Positions 21,401 to 29,085 of a stretch of 64,000 bases of DNA are shown here, piece after piece. The stretch lies in the NCBI RefSeq assembly GCF_002607735.1, contig NZ_NBVR01000024.1, positions 248,001-312,000 of the forward strand, written 5' to 3'. Under the pieces are notes generated by a model. It worked only from the letters and a program-made list of their open reading frames with translations, was not told where the DNA came from and did not search any database. Source of the stretch: Proteus alimentorum (GTDB lineage: Bacteria > Pseudomonadota > Gammaproteobacteria > Enterobacterales > Enterobacteriaceae). The translations under genes were made by a program, and so were the position numbers. Numbering within the stretch: the stretch's first letter is position 1; each line of letters starts with the position of its first letter.

Positions 21401-24400
21401 ATGATATTGGCTTGACCTAATGCAAGTACGCCAGTTATTCCATCACCGACATGGGTCATGATATTAGCTTTGCCAAACATCGCTGATAATGTAGTGCCAT
21501 TCCCCACTTTGGTCATGATATTGGCTTTACCCGCAAACAGCCCAATACTGGTGCCATCACCGATATGGGTATAAATGTTAGCGGCACCTAGCATTAATCC
21601 CAACGTTGATCCATTGCCAACTTTGGTAAGGACATTACCTTTACCCACCATCGCTGCAAAGGCTTCATCATGCCCAATATGGGTAAAAATATTAGCGCCA
21701 CCAATCATCGCGGCTAATGTCATGCCATCGCCCACTTTTGTGGCAATATTGCCTGTTGCTAACATTAGAGCAACGGACATGCCATCACCCACATGAGTGA
21801 ATACATTTCCCTTGGCAATCATTAGCGCTAAAGCATTTCCATTGCCTATTTTGGTATAGACGTTGCCTAAGCCTCCCATTAGTGCCCAAGCTTCGCCACT
21901 CCCTACATGGGTGAATATATTGCCACCACCGACCATGGCACCCATACTTGTTCCATCACCTACTTTGGTGAAAATATTCCCCACCGCGCCCATTATGCCT
22001 AGGGTTTGTCCATTGCCGACATGTGTTAGTACATTACCGATACCTAGCATAATGCCAGAAAGATCACCGTTACCTACTTTAGTTAAGATATTGGCACCGC
22101 CAAGCATAACGCCATGTGTGTTACCAATTCCGATATGGGTCAGAACATTGGCTCCGCCACCCATTATGCCTAAAATATCACCTTGGCCTTTCTTTGTGAG
22201 TATATTTAATCCACCGAGGATAATGGTGTAGGTGTTTGATTTTATTTCATTGTTACTGATGTGTGTAATGATATTAGCGCCACCTAACATGATACTGCTC
22301 AGGTCACCGTCACCCATTTTAGTCAGGACATTTCCACCACCACCAAGTAACGATGTAATAGTACCTGCACCAACTTGTGTCATGACATTAAGTCCGCCTA
22401 ATGCTCGCCATGAGGCTTTATCACGCTGATGACTGCCAATCTGGGTATGGGTATTTAATCCTCCTAACATTGTGACATGACTATCACCTAGTCCTTTGTG
22501 AATAGAAACATTACCTAATGCTGTAAGATGTGCTTTATATTCACCGTTACCAATTCGGATCAATACATTTGCTGCGCCTGCAGCGTTAATGTTCATTCTT
22601 CCTTCTTTACTTTGATGCAGTAAGACATTTACCAATCCTCCACCATCAAAGATTAGGTCTCCTTTTTGACCTTTTTTTACAATGATGTTGGCTGCGCCGC
22701 CGCCAGTAAAATGGGTATTACCGTAAGCAGAGTCATGCAATATTACATTTGCACCACCACCACCATTAAAAGTGATATTACCTTGTGTAACATCACTTTT
22801 AATGACGTTACCACCACCTACACCTGTAAAATCAATATCACCAGAGCTTTCAGTAGAATTATCGTATTTAAAAAGTTCTTGTTTTACGCCTACTGAGAGT
22901 GTTTCTACCGCCTCTTTTTTTGTTTGGGTTGTGTCAATTTGATAATGAACATCCTTCAGTGAAAATGCTTTTTCATTAGTACGATAAAACCCATTAATAT
23001 TGGAAATCTCAGAATTGGCTAAATTGTGTGTATCATCGATATCGTTTTTACACCATGATGTTAAACGGTATTGTAAAAGCCCTGTTTCTGGATGATTACT
23101 GAATTCACATTCAACAACTAAAGTTGATTTTTTTTGTTCCTGATAAATACCATAAATATAAGTATTGGGTTTAAAACGTGATTTAATGGCTTTTATGGTG
23201 ATGTTTTTATTCGAAGTGTCGCTTTCCATTATTTGCGCATCGAGTAAGGTGATATCAGCAGCATTAACAATCAAATCATTACCATAGGCCGTCCACTCAT
23301 TTTCAACATGAAGCTGCCCTACGATGCCATTTGGTTCCAAGTTTTGAGATTGAATATGTTGAAATACTTTTAAGTCAGATAATTGATAGTTGCTATCAAC
23401 TCTTATTTTGGTGAAACGTGGTGATTCGATAATTTCTTGTTTTTCTAATGTATTCCAACACTTATTGACCGCATTGAGGTTATCGCTATCATTAAAATTT
23501 TTATTATCAAAACTTATGTTTTTAATATCCCCATTATCTGGGGTTATACACCAAAGTTCGGAATCGTATTGAAGTTTTCCCGTTTTAGGATCATTGTAAA
23601 TTTTGACCTTATTAAAGGTATAATCTCGACGACCATAATCCGATATGAACAAATTGGTATCACTTGGACCTGGTGTTTTAAAAAGATAAGTATTGGGTTC
23701 ACGCAATGATTTAATCGCTTTTACTTCAACAAGTGTACCTAAGCTTAAATTTTTCATATAAGCACTTGTTAATACAATATTTTCAGCTTTTGTATATTCA
23801 ACTGATAAATCATTATGGTGACGGACTTGAGTTGTGCGAGTGATCTTGTTGTAAGCACCAACCCCATAAAATGTGATATTGCCTTGGGCTATATCTGAAA
23901 AGATATTATTATAGCCACCAGCCCCTTCAAAATGGATATTGCCACTTGTCTCTTTATAGATATCAACATGTTGGCTGGTTCGTACTAGTTCGTTATAGGC
24001 TCCTGCTCCAGACATCGAGATATCGCCTAATTTACCTTCGCGTTTTAAGAGGTTTGCTAAGCCACCGCCAGTAAAATTAATATCACCTGTTTCAACGCGA
24101 GATTGGATTTCGTTGCCCCCACCGAACCCATTAAAATGAATGTTTCCTTTTGAATATTTATATTTATCAAACCAAGTACGCGTTAATTTATTATAGAATC
24201 CACCACCTTCAAACGTCAGGTTGCCATTATTCGTTTCATGCCAAATTTGATTGTAACCGCCAGCACCTTTGTACGTTATATTGCTTTTTGATCCTTTACG
24301 GGTGATGACATTAGCAACAGCACCTCCTGAATACTTGATGTCACCATATTCATATCCAGTATGGTTAATCTTAATCGCAGCAGAAGCACCAGCGTATATC

Positions 24401-24687
24401 AGATCTCCATGACCCGATTTTTCAATTTCTCCCCATGCACTTAATTCTCTGACATCTAAATTACCGTTCTCGTCAATAATCTTAAGATAAGCACTTCCCC
24501 CTCTGACAAAATCGTGCCCATCACCGGTGTAAGCGATAACTGCAAGAGTTCCAACAGTGATTGTATCGTGTCCCTTTCCTGCATAAACGTTACCCCCAAA
24601 ACCAATGGCATCAATATCATCATCTCCATCTGTACCATGACGCGTTCCTGTAAAAGTAAACTCTAAATCTTTTAAAAATTTTGACAT
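12469..24687 (-). CDS. rtxA: MARTX toxin with RID and ABH effectors and CPD autoprocessing domain
   Basis: This is a multifunctional autoprocessing repeats-in-toxin protein of 4072 residues, secreted by a type I system and delivered into eukaryotic cells. N-terminal A-type Gly-rich repeats occupy about 10-300 and 612-725, interrupted by two copies of a roughly 140-residue module (KAIK..PNTY pattern). B-type repeats (GNIxTKVGxG pattern) fill about 729-1390. A linker with coiled coil follows. RID spans about 1985-2640 with catalytic His2341 and Cys2585. ABH spans about 2709-2945 with Ser2812 (GYSMG) and a predicted His2922. CPD spans about 2960-3190 with His3047 and Cys3096. C-terminal GGxGND-like repeats lie at about 3709-3930. 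It closely resembles Vibrio cholerae MARTX but is about 470 residues shorter, the size of the actin cross-linking domain, which is not seen. No frameshift interrupts it. Likely CPD sites are the Leu in KAL near 2960 and in QAL near 2640 (inferred). Confidence 0.96.
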   Translation of the reverse strand: MSKFLKDLEFTFTGTRHGTDGDDDIDAIGFGGNVYAGKGHDTITVGTLAVIAYTGDGHDFVRGGSAYLKIIDENGNLDVRELSAWGEIEKSGHGDLIYAGASAAIKINHTGYEYGDIKYSGGAVANVITRKGSKSNITYKGAGGYNQIWHETNNGNLTFEGGGFYNKLTRTWFDKYKYSKGNIHFNGFGGGNEIQSRVETGDINFTGGGLANLLKREGKLGDISMSGAGAYNELVRTSQHVDIYKETSGNIHFEGAGGYNNIFSDIAQGNITFYGVGAYNKITRTTQVRHHNDLSVEYTKAENIVLTSAYMKNLSLGTLVEVKAIKSLREPNTYLFKTPGPSDTNLFISDYGRRDYTFNKVKIYNDPKTGKLQYDSELWCITPDNGDIKNISFDNKNFNDSDNLNAVNKCWNTLEKQEIIESPRFTKIRVDSNYQLSDLKVFQHIQSQNLEPNGIVGQLHVENEWTAYGNDLIVNAADITLLDAQIMESDTSNKNITIKAIKSRFKPNTYIYGIYQEQKKSTLVVECEFSNHPETGLLQYRLTSWCKNDIDDTHNLANSEISNINGFYRTNEKAFSLKDVHYQIDTTQTKKEAVETLSVGVKQELFKYDNSTESSGDIDFTGVGGGNVIKSDVTQGNITFNGGGGANVILHDSAYGNTHFTGGGAANIIVKKGQKGDLIFDGGGLVNVLLHQSKEGRMNINAAGAANVLIRIGNGEYKAHLTALGNVSIHKGLGDSHVTMLGGLNTHTQIGSHQRDKASWRALGGLNVMTQVGAGTITSLLGGGGNVLTKMGDGDLSSIMLGGANIITHISNNEIKSNTYTIILGGLNILTKKGQGDILGIMGGGANVLTHIGIGNTHGVMLGGANILTKVGNGDLSGIMLGIGNVLTHVGNGQTLGIMGAVGNIFTKVGDGTSMGAMVGGGNIFTHVGSGEAWALMGGLGNVYTKIGNGNALALMIAKGNVFTHVGDGMSVALMLATGNIATKVGDGMTLAAMIGGANIFTHIGHDEAFAAMVGKGNVLTKVGNGSTLGLMLGAANIYTHIGDGTSIGLFAGKANIMTKVGNGTTLSAMFGKANIMTHVGDGITGVLALGQANIITKVGNGIAGVIAGAKGNIVTHVGDGITAALLGGKANVLTKVGDGITVGLLISKVGNIMTHIGNSATIGFAKGNANIITKVGYGLGINAAWGKANIFTHIGDGERYNFAKGNANIITKVGNGQELSVVKGNINIITHVGNGDNYTGAWGNTNVVTQIGDGRQVTLAKGNANIVTMVGKGDNYGIVWGKANISTKVGNGTQVTIAKGRANITTTVGDGLGVTVTYGDANINTKVGNDVSVNVAWGKYNVSTKVGDGLNVSVMKGTANANIHVGNGLGINASYAKNNVIVKIGNGDIYSLSVASSNTQSNKLATFFGNIKQSVLGMVGSQAINYLVQGDDATTSGSRKGKGAINLIEKSSIDGFKMNEIDKVESRIGKNLKSKVTEVKTPDLSDVNSDESNLTNNSPNLVMNGDFKHGFEYETESWNVVYTEDEIKTMSQYEQKTSTDTAMNTNGEDYWDHGIITEYEEPYEPNIAMYQDISGLMQDEVIELSFEYERQDNTPTENKLSVIWNGEVVFTSSSEDKSIAWQQQKIKLTANAENNRLVFTIPGSGGLQGNNYKLRNIVAKSAAANINKYLSDSDATKNALADKNNADENRQKLADEKQRQLDRISTTQTELESTDQVALEKNGQTERDAIIEEANSVTHNLTTIGQTLEVLSEHSQGEKTSDQQWSELFAEGILNDVQKNLSNTKKMVSAHVDNIKVKYSANLKKVKKSIEKSEYGVIQSEEHCQGAKLDTAKAKNDADKRYSDARDKKNKAEIAEKKASTMVEEARLRGDTEKKTATNISDKAQKEAKSVQLKESDKPNRHGAHGSGLSGEAAYVEGADNTPSSYIKPISTKKNDDRFNDKLTEINQELLDDAQQAINRLSINAGIRQKSANALPSSISNLNGHGVASYQQPSLRSDNLQYHKIGAIAVNLSGLAERPIFETLKQKFNINIDNHDKHFTFILTKNGMRIQKNIYLDNINDPTKQKIIEHFILANYSSFEAIPNELHLENDEIKSSHNNKDRILAEYVSHKWQMLTDSIVMSVDELHRVASVKGKIQGESYKALVTTLNDYHKKESNPNDLPIEKLQMLDQLRNQIDGYLLGHPDSERNDGLKQLQTQVNTRYKHAAALILDSHTINADNSFSHLYDRLLNANLKTNKHIYLDENGNFVTKGKNNLQNQDKLISGKNAIASIKRLVEKEYGSEITNQVFNQFTENEFARNGHGIDLSGLKKIHREIEQQVSPISSTLYIWKPTKHSRFGHAALQIGSGRLQLDRNNMQNNQKNNYVSWWPEGNKYIATPFNIATEENPDLRLRWYDLSQPVNRTTNFMTLQIDIQEEEKTNFNLGKDQGKNDKLLKEFRNKTNLTQGLEKMTPEIAGSLLSNPDRLQETVIPPKISQPFIKQWESPNSNPLEVSTDFSITVKNWIKIAFPAAMVNQTFALEIKKIKEIENQKTENLKTGVADGTNDGMVFRINLEGLDVAAMQKEWKRINSQPDPRYQLLTKNCSSIVARILKAGGADQLIGHHWKPRFGVWTPNELYQFSQKIQEARLAQIAVQQSKPIHSNLQALSDNHNKVYNKVAIDNDATPPNEKNNFSPLTRFFNDYFFGDYDRRREMTAIIMMKNAKKITLKGDAGRLTGAYYRGNNGIQEATDKKVVLFLHGSNTPAENQASGFYHYYNQQGIDMLAINMRGFGESDGSPTEQGMYADAQTMFRYLVNDKGVDPKNIIIHGYSMGAPIAAKLASEISANGQRIAGLLLDRPMPSMSKAIGAYKIHNPMGFTGQLAKKINGQLSVEKNLQGFSKDIPIILLTDCDELGMSGEKMRTKLLDKGYLVKGERTDVSHFASRMLMNQYGKQIISSLLSPEYVNNTNHRKALDSIQNPIKKKKVTNWGMVYVKPNDNGGDSRFDSQIIIQTEDDPIAAQAASSLAAKHAKNSIVVQLDADGNYRVVYGDPTQLSGKIRWQLVGHGRETSENNHLRLSNYNADELSNQLAKFSTVFSKENHINTTPEHISIVGCSLISDDKQAGFAHQFINALDQQGIRSRVSARVTEVAVDANGHKYTKDDNGEWVAKQNQNKVVLNWNKEGKITTEFEQIRNGIAEGDINLAKVGTSNDNQVHGAIADNNEVFTPPKKSKKPAKQSSSGSDNSSLSYSGNIQVSVGDGEFTTVNWGTSNLGIKVGTGGFKSLVFGDNNVMVHVGNGDSKHSVDIAGYQAFEGAQLFVGTRNVSFNLGRSNDLIVMLEKSIPTPPLINPFDGAASIAKVLESIACSGENDDWLSEQNSQWTLAGAKKFAIDMSGIDQTSDVDYKTLTDLNSQHNRSSRGLKSDLEATLNKKYNQWLGGSGNNNKMGKISRAEQLRQLNSKIAFNFAIGGQGADIQVTTGNWNLMFGDNIQSIMDTNLGSLFGLMTQQFTATGIVKTTFTYNLQNLPTKLKNKLLGRLASVNSDTTLGDIFGVDYSEDGKIISRHGEPIDVVAILKDMLAVVTEFGGEQLSAFTDPTKLLDSLQSSINMGKDGIVSFAESHGLKAKATKDQQNKTEVSINPKISITDASTTQAKNSETTEKEERPFGFNSLNIPNLFATIFNKDKRANMRDLAENLKENLAADVLNMEKKTLDFLRNSGHLKGDGDIHVSLGNYNFNWGGDGNDLGAYLGDNNNFWGGRGSDAFYATGISNIFTGGSGNDLGVLMGHSNMMFGGDGDDTAVIAGRINNVYLGGGLDKAFVFGEGGEIHTNAGNDYVVTTGNYNRIFSGSEQDFVVTIGNHNQISLEEGNDFSKIFGNDNSLNGGSGDDEIQLMGYHAIVNGGDGNDQLIAASFSKFSILNGNTGNDIIILGGYQNHFKGGEGIDSFLINHNVIDCYVDDISQEDNIVLGDIDWNKLWFERSGYDLKISHIRTPQSTGEQAAFERIGSTIFTQYFNGNQAKIVIEMTDKDPSDQREYVALSSNALAIQIQAMSTFPMKAGTYGFFDNINGEAKQMIAAAWTDTISGKGILV

Positions 24688-24716
24688 GAATTTTTCTCAA
24701 ATTTAAATTAAATAGA

Positions 24717-24747
24717 AAACCACCGTAATTTTTAAATACAGTGGTTT
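24717..24747 (-). promoter_or_regulatory. Hairpin in the rtxA 5' leader
   Basis: On either strand AAACCAC/GTGGTTT form a seven-pair stem extended by GTA/TAC across one mismatch, ending about 30 bases upstream of the rtxA ATG. It lies in the untranslated leader if transcription starts upstream. A role in translation control or mRNA stability is possible but unproven. The likely rtxA ribosome site is GAGAAA, closer to the ATG. Confidence 0.4.
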
Positions 24748-24784
24748 CAGCATCTCTATATACCTTTTCACCATTTGATAAAAT

Positions 24785-24860
24785 TGTCTTTTTAAAGACA
24801 AAAAAAGCCTGAAGAGAGAGAAGATTGTTGTAAATAATCGTTCTCTTTCTTTAAATATAG
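24785..24860 (-). terminator. Possible terminator between rtxH and rtxA
   Basis: Reading the minus strand after the small gene, AGAGAA and GATT segments pair with AATC and TTCTCT (one bulged base), and seven T residues follow about eight bases after the stem. A second small hairpin (TTGTCTTT/AAAGACAA) follows at once. If it works, rtxA would need its own promoter within 24700-24790. Confidence 0.4.
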
Positions 24861-24942
24861 GTGTATTTATTTCAGGTATTAAATAGATTAAATAAAACTT
24901 AATTTATAATGAATTAGTTTTCTCTATAGATTCATTCTTCTA

Positions 24943-25296
24943 TTAAGTATTTTTTTTACCTTTAGGTGATTTTTTTTCGACTAAATAAGGGGCGGTAGAT
25001 CCTTCAGTTATATCAGTTTCATTTTGAAGAGCCGGGAATAGACCTGCTGCAATCAGTTTTTCAAACTCCATGTTTATGCGTGAGTCTTCCAACATATTTT
25101 TAATTATTGAAGCCATATAAATAAATCCAGAAGCAGGAATGTGGATCACTTGCTTTAGGGCTAACTCTTCATCTGTTTCTGGCATGATACCTTGCGCTAT
25201 TTTATGTGGATCTTGACCGACAAAATAGAGTGAGAATATGCCATTGTTATAATTAATACTTGAGATTGCTTGGACGAATTTTTCGTTAATTGACAT
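24943..25296 (-). CDS. rtxH: Small conserved rtx-locus protein (RtxH-like)
   Basis: The 117-residue protein has no signal peptide or membrane segment. Its central part (ALKQVIHIPASGFIYMASI, then MLEDSRINMEF) looks conserved, and the tail is Lys-rich. Its place immediately upstream of the toxin, same strand, 255 bases away, matches the small conserved gene rtxH of Vibrio MARTX loci, whose function is not known to me. It is not an RtxC acyltransferase: it is too short and lacks that family's pattern. The gene name rests mainly on position and size and is tentative; a chaperone or regulatory role would be a guess. Confidence 0.6.
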   Translation of the reverse strand: MSINEKFVQAISSINYNNGIFSLYFVGQDPHKIAQGIMPETDEELALKQVIHIPASGFIYMASIIKNMLEDSRINMEFEKLIAAGLFPALQNETDITEGSTAPYLVEKKSPKGKKNT

Positions 25297-25979
25297 AAGA
25301 ATTTTTTTCCATGTAGTTTATGCTTTCAATAAATCAATCATTTTTTGAGGATGAAAAGGTTAAATATAATTACTAAATTATATTTATAAATGGAATTAAT
25401 ACGATTGGTATTTAAATAATTCGTATTTTAAATCTATTACATATTAATATGTTAGATGTTGAAAGTGCTATCAAAAAATAATTATTATATGAATTTTATG
25501 ATAATTAATTGATTGGGTTATGGTTTATTTTTGATATTGAAACTATTTTTATGAGGGGTGAGTTTAAATATAATATAAAGAAATTCATATAAATTTTTTA
25601 TTGTTTAACTGGTTATTATCATTAACTAAATGACGTTAATTTATCTTTTTCTTTATTTTAAAAGATAAGCTGCGTTTACCGAGCCGTGCTGATATCTATT
25701 TAACTGAATTTATCGCTAAAAGTGCGATGGGTGAAAAAACGCCTATCAGATTGAGTGTAGCAACTTGAATAAAGTGATATTTACGTTTGTTATATGTTGC
25801 CTTTATGTGAACGAATTAACATCGTGTTGAAAATTTGCTATGCTAATATCCCTTAGCTGGGCATAATTTCACAACCATAGAAGTTTTATGCGAGCAAAAG
25901 ATCCTCTGACCTGGCATCCAACTAGATAGGGTGCAGACAGCCGGGTTATACAAAATGACAAAGAAGCGAGGAGACCGTC
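25297..25979. other. Long AT-rich region between rtxH and acnB with a possible gene remnant
   Basis: No complete gene is seen in 683 bases. About 25300-25640 is very AT-rich, and probably contains the rtxH promoter on the minus strand. At 25661-25768 (plus) an open frame without its own start at the left reads KDKLRLPSRADIYLTEFIAK and continues for 15 more residues to a stop; its composition looks protein-like and it may be the 3' remnant of a lost gene. From about 25820 the acnB promoter and leader begin. Confidence 0.5.
25841..25849 (+). promoter_or_regulatory. Possible extended -10 promoter of acnB
   Basis: TGCTAATAT fits an extended -10 element (TGn followed by a TATAAT-like hexamer) about 130 bases upstream of the acnB start. 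No convincing -35 is seen at the right distance, which is acceptable for an extended -10 promoter. A ribosome site GAGGAGA lies at 25968-25974 before the GTG start. Confidence 0.35.
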
Positions 25980-28577
25980 GTGCTAGAAGAATACCGTAAG
26001 CACGTAGCAGAGCGTGCAGCTGAAGGTGTCGTTCCAAAACCTCTCGATGCAACACAAACAGCAGCACTTGTTGAGCTATTAAAAAATCCCCCTAAAGGTG
26101 AAGAAGAATTTCTTCTTGATTTAATTGTTAACCGTGTCCCACCCGGAGTTGATGAAGCCGCGTATGTTAAGGCGGGTTTTTTAACCGCTATCGCAAAAGG
26201 CGAAACGACATCACCTCTTATTACGCCAGAAAAAGCTGTTGAATTATTAGGTACCATGCAGGGTGGTTATAATATTCATGCTTTAATTGAATCTCTGGAA
26301 AATGATAAGTTAGCCCCAATTGCAGCCAAAGCGCTTTCTCATACATTACTGATGTTTGATAACTTCTATGATGTTGAGGAAAAAGCGAAAGCAGGCAACG
26401 TTTATGCTAAGCAAATTATGCAATCTTGGGCTGATGCACAATGGTTTACTGAGCGCCCGGCATTAGCAGAAAAAATTACTGTTACCGTATTTAAAGTCAC
26501 TGGTGAAACCAATACCGATGACTTATCTCCAGCACCAGATGCTTGGTCCCGCCCTGATATCCCATTACATGCTTTAGCAATGCTGAAAAATGCGCGTGAA
26601 GGTATTGAACCTGATCAGCCGGGTAGCGTAGGTCCAATTAAACAAATCGAAGCATTAAATAAGAAAGGCTTCCCACTGGCTTATGTTGGTGATGTTGTAG
26701 GAACAGGTTCATCACGTAAATCAGCAACTAACTCTGTACTGTGGTTTATGGGAGACGATATTCCGTTCGTTCCTAATAAACGCGGTGGTGGTGTTGTTCT
26801 TGGCGGCAAAATCGCACCTATCTTCTTTAATACAATGGAAGATGCGGGAGCACTCCCTATCGAGGTCGATGTTTCTAAATTAAATATGGGTGATGTCATT
26901 GATATTTACCCATACAAAGGTGAAATTCGTGACCATGAAACGAATGCGTTATTGGAAACCTTTGAACTAAAAACAGAAGTGTTAATTGATGAAGTTCGTG
27001 CTGGTGGTCGTATTCCATTGATCATTGGTCGTGGATTAACGTCAAAAGCGCGTGAATCACTAGGTTTACCGGTTAGCACATTGTTCCGTCATGCTAAACC
27101 TGTTGAAGAAAGCAACCGTGGCTTCTCACTAGCTCAGAAAATGGTAGGTCGTGCATGTGGTCGTACAGGTATTCGCCCTGGCGAATATTGTGAGCCAAAA
27201 ATGACCTCAGTAGGTTCACAAGATACAACAGGCCCAATGACTCGTGATGAGCTAAAAGACTTGGCATGTCTTGGTTTCTCTGCTGATTTAGTGATGCAGT
27301 CATTTTGTCATACCGCGGCTTATCCAAAACCGGTAGACGTTACAACGCATCACACTTTACCTGATTTTATTATGAATCGTGGTGGTGTTTCACTGCGTCC
27401 GGGCGATGGTATTATTCACTCATGGTTAAACCGTATGTTATTACCTGATACTGTTGGTACAGGTGGTGACTCGCATACGCGTTTCCCTATTGGTATCTCA
27501 TTCCCTGCAGGTTCTGGGCTTGTGGCTTTTGCTGCGGCAACAGGAGTTATGCCATTAGATATGCCGGAGTCTGTTCTGGTCCGTTTTAAAGGCAAAATGC
27601 AACCGGGTGTGACACTGCGTGATTTAGTTCATGCTATTCCTTATTACGCGATCCAAGACGGTTTACTGACAGTTGAGAAAAAAGGTAAGAAGAACATTTT
27701 CTCTGGTCGTATTCTTGAGATTGAAGGCTTACCAGAACTGAAAGTAGAACAAGCATTTGAACTTGCTGATGCATCAGCAGAACGTTCAGCGGCGGGTTGT
27801 ACCATTAAACTGGATAAAGCACCGATTATTGAGTACCTGCAATCTAACATCATCTTACTGAAATGGATGATTGCTGAAGGTTATGGCGATCGTCGTACTA
27901 TTGAACGTCGTATCACTTCAATGGAAAGCTGGTTGAAAGATCCGCAATTACTGGAAGCAGATGCAGATGCAGAATATGCAGCAGTGATCGAAATTGATTT
28001 AAATGAGATCAAAGAGCCAATTCTATGTGCGCCTAACGATCCAGATGATGCTCGTCTGTTATCCGAAGTGGCAAACAGCAAAATTGATGAAGTATTCATT
28101 GGTTCTTGTATGACCAACATTGGGCACTTCCGTGCTGCGGGTAAACTGCTTGATCAACACAAAGGTCAATTACCAACACGTTTATGGGTTGCTCCACCAA
28201 CAAAAATGGATGCAGCACAATTAACGGAAGAGGGATATTATAGCGTCTTTGGTAAGAGTGGAGCACGTATCGAAGTGCCGGGTTGTTCACTCTGTATGGG
28301 TAACCAAGCGCGAGTTGCTGATGGTGCAACTGTTGTTTCAACATCAACACGTAACTTCCCTAACCGCTTAGGTACAGGTGCAAATGTGTATCTTGCTTCT
28401 GCGGAGCTTGCGGCAGTAGCTTCATTATTAGGTCGTTTACCAGAGCCACAAGAGTATCTGGATTTCATAAATAAAGTGGATGAAACCGCAGAAGATACTT
28501 ATCGCTATCTAAACTTTGACCAACTAGCGCAATATACAGATAAAGCAGACCAAGTTATTTTTCAAACAACGGTATAA
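25980..28577 (+). CDS. acnB: Bifunctional aconitate hydratase 2 / 2-methylisocitrate dehydratase
   Basis: AcnB isomerises citrate and isocitrate in the TCA cycle and can act as an iron-responsive RNA-binding protein when its cluster is lost. The 865-residue product has exactly the E. coli length and aligns end to end. The N-terminal HEAT-like domain is followed by the swivelling domain, then the catalytic domains. The [4Fe-4S] ligands are Cys710 (IGSCMTN) and Cys769 and Cys772 (PGCSLCMGN). A GTG start preceded by GAGGAGA gives the family N-terminus [16 protein letters not shown]. It is the first core gene after the toxin insertion. Confidence 0.97.
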   Translation: MLEEYRKHVAERAAEGVVPKPLDATQTAALVELLKNPPKGEEEFLLDLIVNRVPPGVDEAAYVKAGFLTAIAKGETTSPLITPEKAVELLGTMQGGYNIHALIESLENDKLAPIAAKALSHTLLMFDNFYDVEEKAKAGNVYAKQIMQSWADAQWFTERPALAEKITVTVFKVTGETNTDDLSPAPDAWSRPDIPLHALAMLKNAREGIEPDQPGSVGPIKQIEALNKKGFPLAYVGDVVGTGSSRKSATNSVLWFMGDDIPFVPNKRGGGVVLGGKIAPIFFNTMEDAGALPIEVDVSKLNMGDVIDIYPYKGEIRDHETNALLETFELKTEVLIDEVRAGGRIPLIIGRGLTSKARESLGLPVSTLFRHAKPVEESNRGFSLAQKMVGRACGRTGIRPGEYCEPKMTSVGSQDTTGPMTRDELKDLACLGFSADLVMQSFCHTAAYPKPVDVTTHHTLPDFIMNRGGVSLRPGDGIIHSWLNRMLLPDTVGTGGDSHTRFPIGISFPAGSGLVAFAAATGVMPLDMPESVLVRFKGKMQPGVTLRDLVHAIPYYAIQDGLLTVEKKGKKNIFSGRILEIEGLPELKVEQAFELADASAERSAAGCTIKLDKAPIIEYLQSNIILLKWMIAEGYGDRRTIERRITSMESWLKDPQLLEADADAEYAAVIEIDLNEIKEPILCAPNDPDDARLLSEVANSKIDEVFIGSCMTNIGHFRAAGKLLDQHKGQLPTRLWVAPPTKMDAAQLTEEGYYSVFGKSGARIEVPGCSLCMGNQARVADGATVVSTSTRNFPNRLGTGANVYLASAELAAVASLLGRLPEPQEYLDFINKVDETAEDTYRYLNFDQLAQYTDKADQVIFQTTV

Positions 28578-28616
28578 CGGTTAATTTATTGCTTTAAAGT
28601 ATGTTATACAAACAAG

Positions 28617-28642
28617 CGGGAGGCAAAAGCCTCCCGTTTTTT
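28617..28642 (+). terminator. Intrinsic terminator of acnB
   Basis: CGGGAGGC, AAAA loop and GCCTCCCG form an eight-pair GC-rich stem followed by six T residues, 39 bases after acnB. Confidence 0.95.
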
Positions 28643-28713
28643 GTTATTTTTGTCATAATAAGAATAAGATATTTTTTATTAAAAAAGCGAGAGCGTTATA
28701 AGGGGCGTACACC

Positions 28714-29085
28714 ATGGATTATGAATTTCAGCGAGACCTCACTGGCGGTATACTAGCCCGTTTTTCGATGGATCATGAAGCAATAGGATATTGGTTGAAT
28801 GATGAAATTCAGGGCGATATTAGTCTTATAGATCAAATTCTTGAAGAAATGGAAGGAATTAAAGGCAGTGAAAGACAGTGGGAACTTATCGGTAAAGAAT
28901 ACAGTCTTTCTATTGATGACGAAGAAGTGATGGTAAGAGCCAATACCTTGCATTTTGAAACAGATGAAATGGAAGAGGGCATGAGCTATTACGATAATGA
29001 GAGCATCTCTTTTTGTGGTTTAGATGATTTTGCTACCATGCTGCAAAAATATCGGTTATTTATTCTGGAAAATAGAAGAAATTAA
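28714..29085 (+). CDS. yacL: UPF0231 family protein YacL
   Basis: This is a small acidic cytoplasmic protein of unknown function, 123 residues. It follows E. coli YacL in order and content: the MDYEFQRDLTG start, the KGSERQW segment, then the EEVMVRANTLHFETDEMEEG signature and the YYDNESISFCGLDDF segment. It is next to acnB as in E. coli. Downstream the gene order switches from the E. coli 3-minute region to the 66-minute region. Confidence 0.92.
   Translation: MDYEFQRDLTGGILARFSMDHEAIGYWLNDEIQGDISLIDQILEEMEGIKGSERQWELIGKEYSLSIDDEEVMVRANTLHFETDEMEEGMSYYDNESISFCGLDDFATMLQKYRLFILENRRN

Noticed and set aside
20600..22430. Many plus-strand frames of 60-120 codons rich in Pro, Ser and Thr
   Set aside because: They are antisense shadows of the repetitive B-repeat region of the toxin gene; their repetitive composition mirrors the toxin codons.
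20500..22500. Regularly spaced repeats that might suggest a CRISPR array
   Set aside because: The periodicity is that of protein repeats in a continuous open frame; repeats are degenerate, in frame and without unique spacers.
12469..24687. Adhesin or haemagglutinin rather than a toxin
   Set aside because: The RID, ABH and CPD domains with catalytic residues, and the A/B/C repeat layout, are specific to MARTX toxins.
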